DNA of 64,000 bases from an uncultured Aquimarina sp. (GTDB taxonomy: Bacteria; Bacteroidota; Bacteroidia; Flavobacteriales; Flavobacteriaceae): the NCBI GenBank assembly GCA_947496355.1, contig CANMCO010000001.1, forward strand, positions 186,001 through 250,000. The letters are read 5' to 3'. Position numbers and translations under genes: made by a program. Of this stretch, positions 61,959-64,000 are shown piece by piece. Under the pieces are notes generated by a model. That model was not told where the DNA came from and made no database searches. It saw nothing but the letters and a program-made list of their open reading frames with translations. The first letter of the stretch is position 1. Every line of letters starts with the position of its first letter.

Positions 61959-63395
61959 TTATTTGCTCTTCAATAATAGGTTCATCTTCTTTTCGAGTTC
62001 TTTGATCTTGTTTTTGTAAGACTTTAATTCTTGAATTTCTTTTTGCTGTTCTATAGTATACAAAGTCAGTTCTTCTATTTTTTCTAGGAGTTTCATGTTC
62101 ATTGCACCAAGTTCTACACCTTCTGTTTCTAAAATTTCTGCAGATGGAATATTAGGCAAGTGGCCTTTTTCTACAATGTGTTCTTGCACTTGTTCTAAGG
62201 TTAATAGCTCATAATCTTTTTTAAAGACATAATCCGGTGCGGGAACGCTTAGATCAATTTTTACCTCTTCTGCATGGATTTTACCTTTTACCGTGAGTTT
62301 TGAGTCAGGTCGAGTAGTTCCTATTCCTATATTACCACTTCCGTTAATCGTGAACTCAGGAGTGTGAATATGCGTTCCATTTCCATCTCTGATCTGATTG
62401 TTTTGACTTATGTAAAAATTGGGAGTTAGACCTCCTCCGTTATAAAGCAATCCTGTATGCCAGGTATAATTACTATTTTGTCCAAAAGAAACAACTGCAG
62501 CGTCTTTACCCTCAGTTCCGCGATCTAATTTAAGAATTGAACTCCCTCTTGTGCCAGTTGTATTGATTAAAGCATCTCCTCTTACTTCTAATTTGGCTTG
62601 TGGAGTCATTGTTCCTATTCCTACTCGTCCTGTTTCATTGATTGTAAGTTCTGGTGTATGAACATGATTTCCATTGCCATCCCTAATTGCATTATTTTGG
62701 CTTATATAGAAATTAGGTGTAGGACTCCCTGCATTATAGAGTAATCCTGTATGCCAGGTATAATTACTATTTTGTCCAAAAGAAACAACTGCAGCGTCTT
62801 TACCTTCAGTTCCGCGATCTAATTTAAGAATTGAACTCCCTCTTGTGCCTGTTGTATTGATTAGAGCTGCCCCTAGTATTTCTAATTTTTCTTTTGGATC
62901 ATTAGTTCCAATACCAATATTACCATTTGATAAAATACTCATTAACTTACCACGAGCATTTTTAAAATTAAACCCTCTTATTGTTGAATTGTTATTGAAG
63001 TTTATTCCATCATCATTTACCCCAATATCTAATGAATAGCCGCTAGAATTTATTCCTGTTAAAAATTTAATTGATTGCCCTCCTGCTTTTAATTCAAGCC
63101 TGGAGTTAGGCGAAGAAGTTCCAATACCCACATTACCATTCCCCATAATTCTAAAAAGGTTAGCATCAGCCACTCCCTGAAACATAAAACCATTAGAAGC
63201 CCCAGCTCCCATTCCTCCAATTCGGATTCTGGCAATATCATTTTGCCACGATAATATGCTAACCGCCGAAGTGTTTTGTGGATTTTGTAGAACTATATCC
63301 CCAGATGTTGTATTATCTCCTGTAGGATTCCAATTTTGTGCATTTAATGCTAAAGTAACTAGAATTAAAGTGGTTGTTATTAGTTTATTTTTCAC
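61959..63395 (-). CDS. Tail-fibre-like surface protein 3, with internal tandem duplication
   Basis: GNIGIGT repeats, duplicated ALINTTGTRGSSILKLDRGTEGKDAAVVSFGQNSNYTWHTGLLYN block, conserved C-terminal module. Confidence 0.85.
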   Translation of the reverse strand: MKNKLITTTLILVTLALNAQNWNPTGDNTTSGDIVLQNPQNTSAVSILSWQNDIARIRIGGMGAGASNGFMFQGVADANLFRIMGNGNVGIGTSSPNSRLELKAGGQSIKFLTGINSSGYSLDIGVNDDGINFNNNSTIRGFNFKNARGKLMSILSNGNIGIGTNDPKEKLEILGAALINTTGTRGSSILKLDRGTEGKDAAVVSFGQNSNYTWHTGLLYNAGSPTPNFYISQNNAIRDGNGNHVHTPELTINETGRVGIGTMTPQAKLEVRGDALINTTGTRGSSILKLDRGTEGKDAAVVSFGQNSNYTWHTGLLYNGGGLTPNFYISQNNQIRDGNGTHIHTPEFTINGSGNIGIGTTRPDSKLTVKGKIHAEEVKIDLSVPAPDYVFKKDYELLTLEQVQEHIVEKGHLPNIPSAEILETEGVELGAMNMKLLEKIEELTLYTIEQQKEIQELKSYKNKIKELEKKMNLLLKSK

Positions 63396-63454
63396 CTTGG
63401 TTGTTGTTTTTTATCGTGTCAGGACATATGTGTATGTTCTGAGGATTAAATTTG

Positions 63455-64000
63455 TTACTTGTTTGTTTGAATTAATTTTTCGACTATGCTTTTCAGCTCT
63501 TTTATTTCTTGTTGTTGTTGAATAGTATAAAGCGTAAGCTCTTCTATTTTTTCTAGCAACTTCATATTCATAATCCCTAGTTCTACACCTTCTGTTTCTA
63601 AAATTACTGCAGATGGAATATTAGGCAAGTGGCCTTTTTCTACAATGTGTTCTTGCACTTGTTCTAAGGTTAATAGCTCATAATCTTTTTTGAATACATA
63701 ATCGGGTGCAGGAACAGCAAGATCTATTTTTACTTCTTCGGCATGGATTTTACCTTTTACGGTGAGTTTGGAGTCTGGGTTACTAGTGCCGATGCCTACG
63801 TTGCCTGTCCCTTTTATTGTCATTAAGAAGGCTGCTGAATTATTTGTTCTAAATTGAATGTCTTCGGTGTTATTTCTGGTTTCTAAGAAAAGATTAGTTC
63901 CATAACTTCTTATTTTATTCCCGTTTGTGGCATAATCAAAATGTAGGAAATTATTACTATTCCCTAGGCTATGAAACTGTGCTCTTCCACGAACATCTAA
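63455..64000 (-). CDS. Tail-fibre-like surface protein 4, partial (runs off right edge)
   Basis: Frame open to 64000 upstream of the listed Met (LDVRGRAQFHSLGNSNNFLHFDYATNGNKIRSYGTNLFLETRNNTEDIQFRTNNSAAFLMTIKGTGNVGIGT...). Confidence 0.85.
   Translation of the reverse strand, partial: LDVRGRAQFHSLGNSNNFLHFDYATNGNKIRSYGTNLFLETRNNTEDIQFRTNNSAAFLMTIKGTGNVGIGTSNPDSKLTVKGKIHAEEVKIDLAVPAPDYVFKKDYELLTLEQVQEHIVEKGHLPNIPSAVILETEGVELGIMNMKLLEKIEELTLYTIQQQQEIKELKSIVEKLIQTNK

Noticed and set aside
57379-64000. Diversity-generating retroelement
   Set aside because: No RT ORF with YxDD-like motif and no adenine-biased near-repeat pair seen; only an Avd-fold-like protein is present.
59423-64000. Prophage tail module
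   Set aside because: Tail-fibre-like proteins have signal peptides and no capsid, terminase, portal or baseplate genes are present; this arrangement fits Bacteroidetes surface proteins.

Overview
AT-rich chromosomal window from a Bacteroidetes genome, most likely a marine Flavobacteriaceae of the Aquimarina type (judged from gene content and TAnnTTTG-type promoters; not verified). Roughly 0-44.7 kb is mostly ordinary chromosome: aldehyde dehydrogenase, gpsA, GH3, two AraC/GyrI regulators, a DUF1778/GNAT toxin-antitoxin pair, dprA, a HU-SPOR protein, envC-like, dut, a flippase, a split F1Fo ATP synthase operon (atpBEFHAG, without atpD/atpC), a bactofilin, SprE/PorW-like, an ABC transporter, PaaE-like reductase, GT9 and purD. 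The accessory region is ~44.7-64 kb. It holds (i) a truncated IS1380 transposase and a RAYT (REP-associated Y1 transposase) inside a cluster of two REP hairpin types whose inner stems covary, bounded on both outer sides by 5'-truncated genes; (ii) a split YD/RHS two-gene locus (1835 aa + 1254 aa) with a variable C-terminal tail and a small membrane protein that looks like a candidate immunity protein; (iii) an array of at least four tail-fibre-like surface proteins with homogenised C-terminal modules. Other notable signals are a 15-bp-periodic GTAC operator array overlapping the TA promoter, a wobble-rescued 16-bp hairpin between atpE and atpF, and several distinct palindromic intergenic repeat families. 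Everything here is by-eye reading of sequence and the supplied ORF translations; no database search was run.
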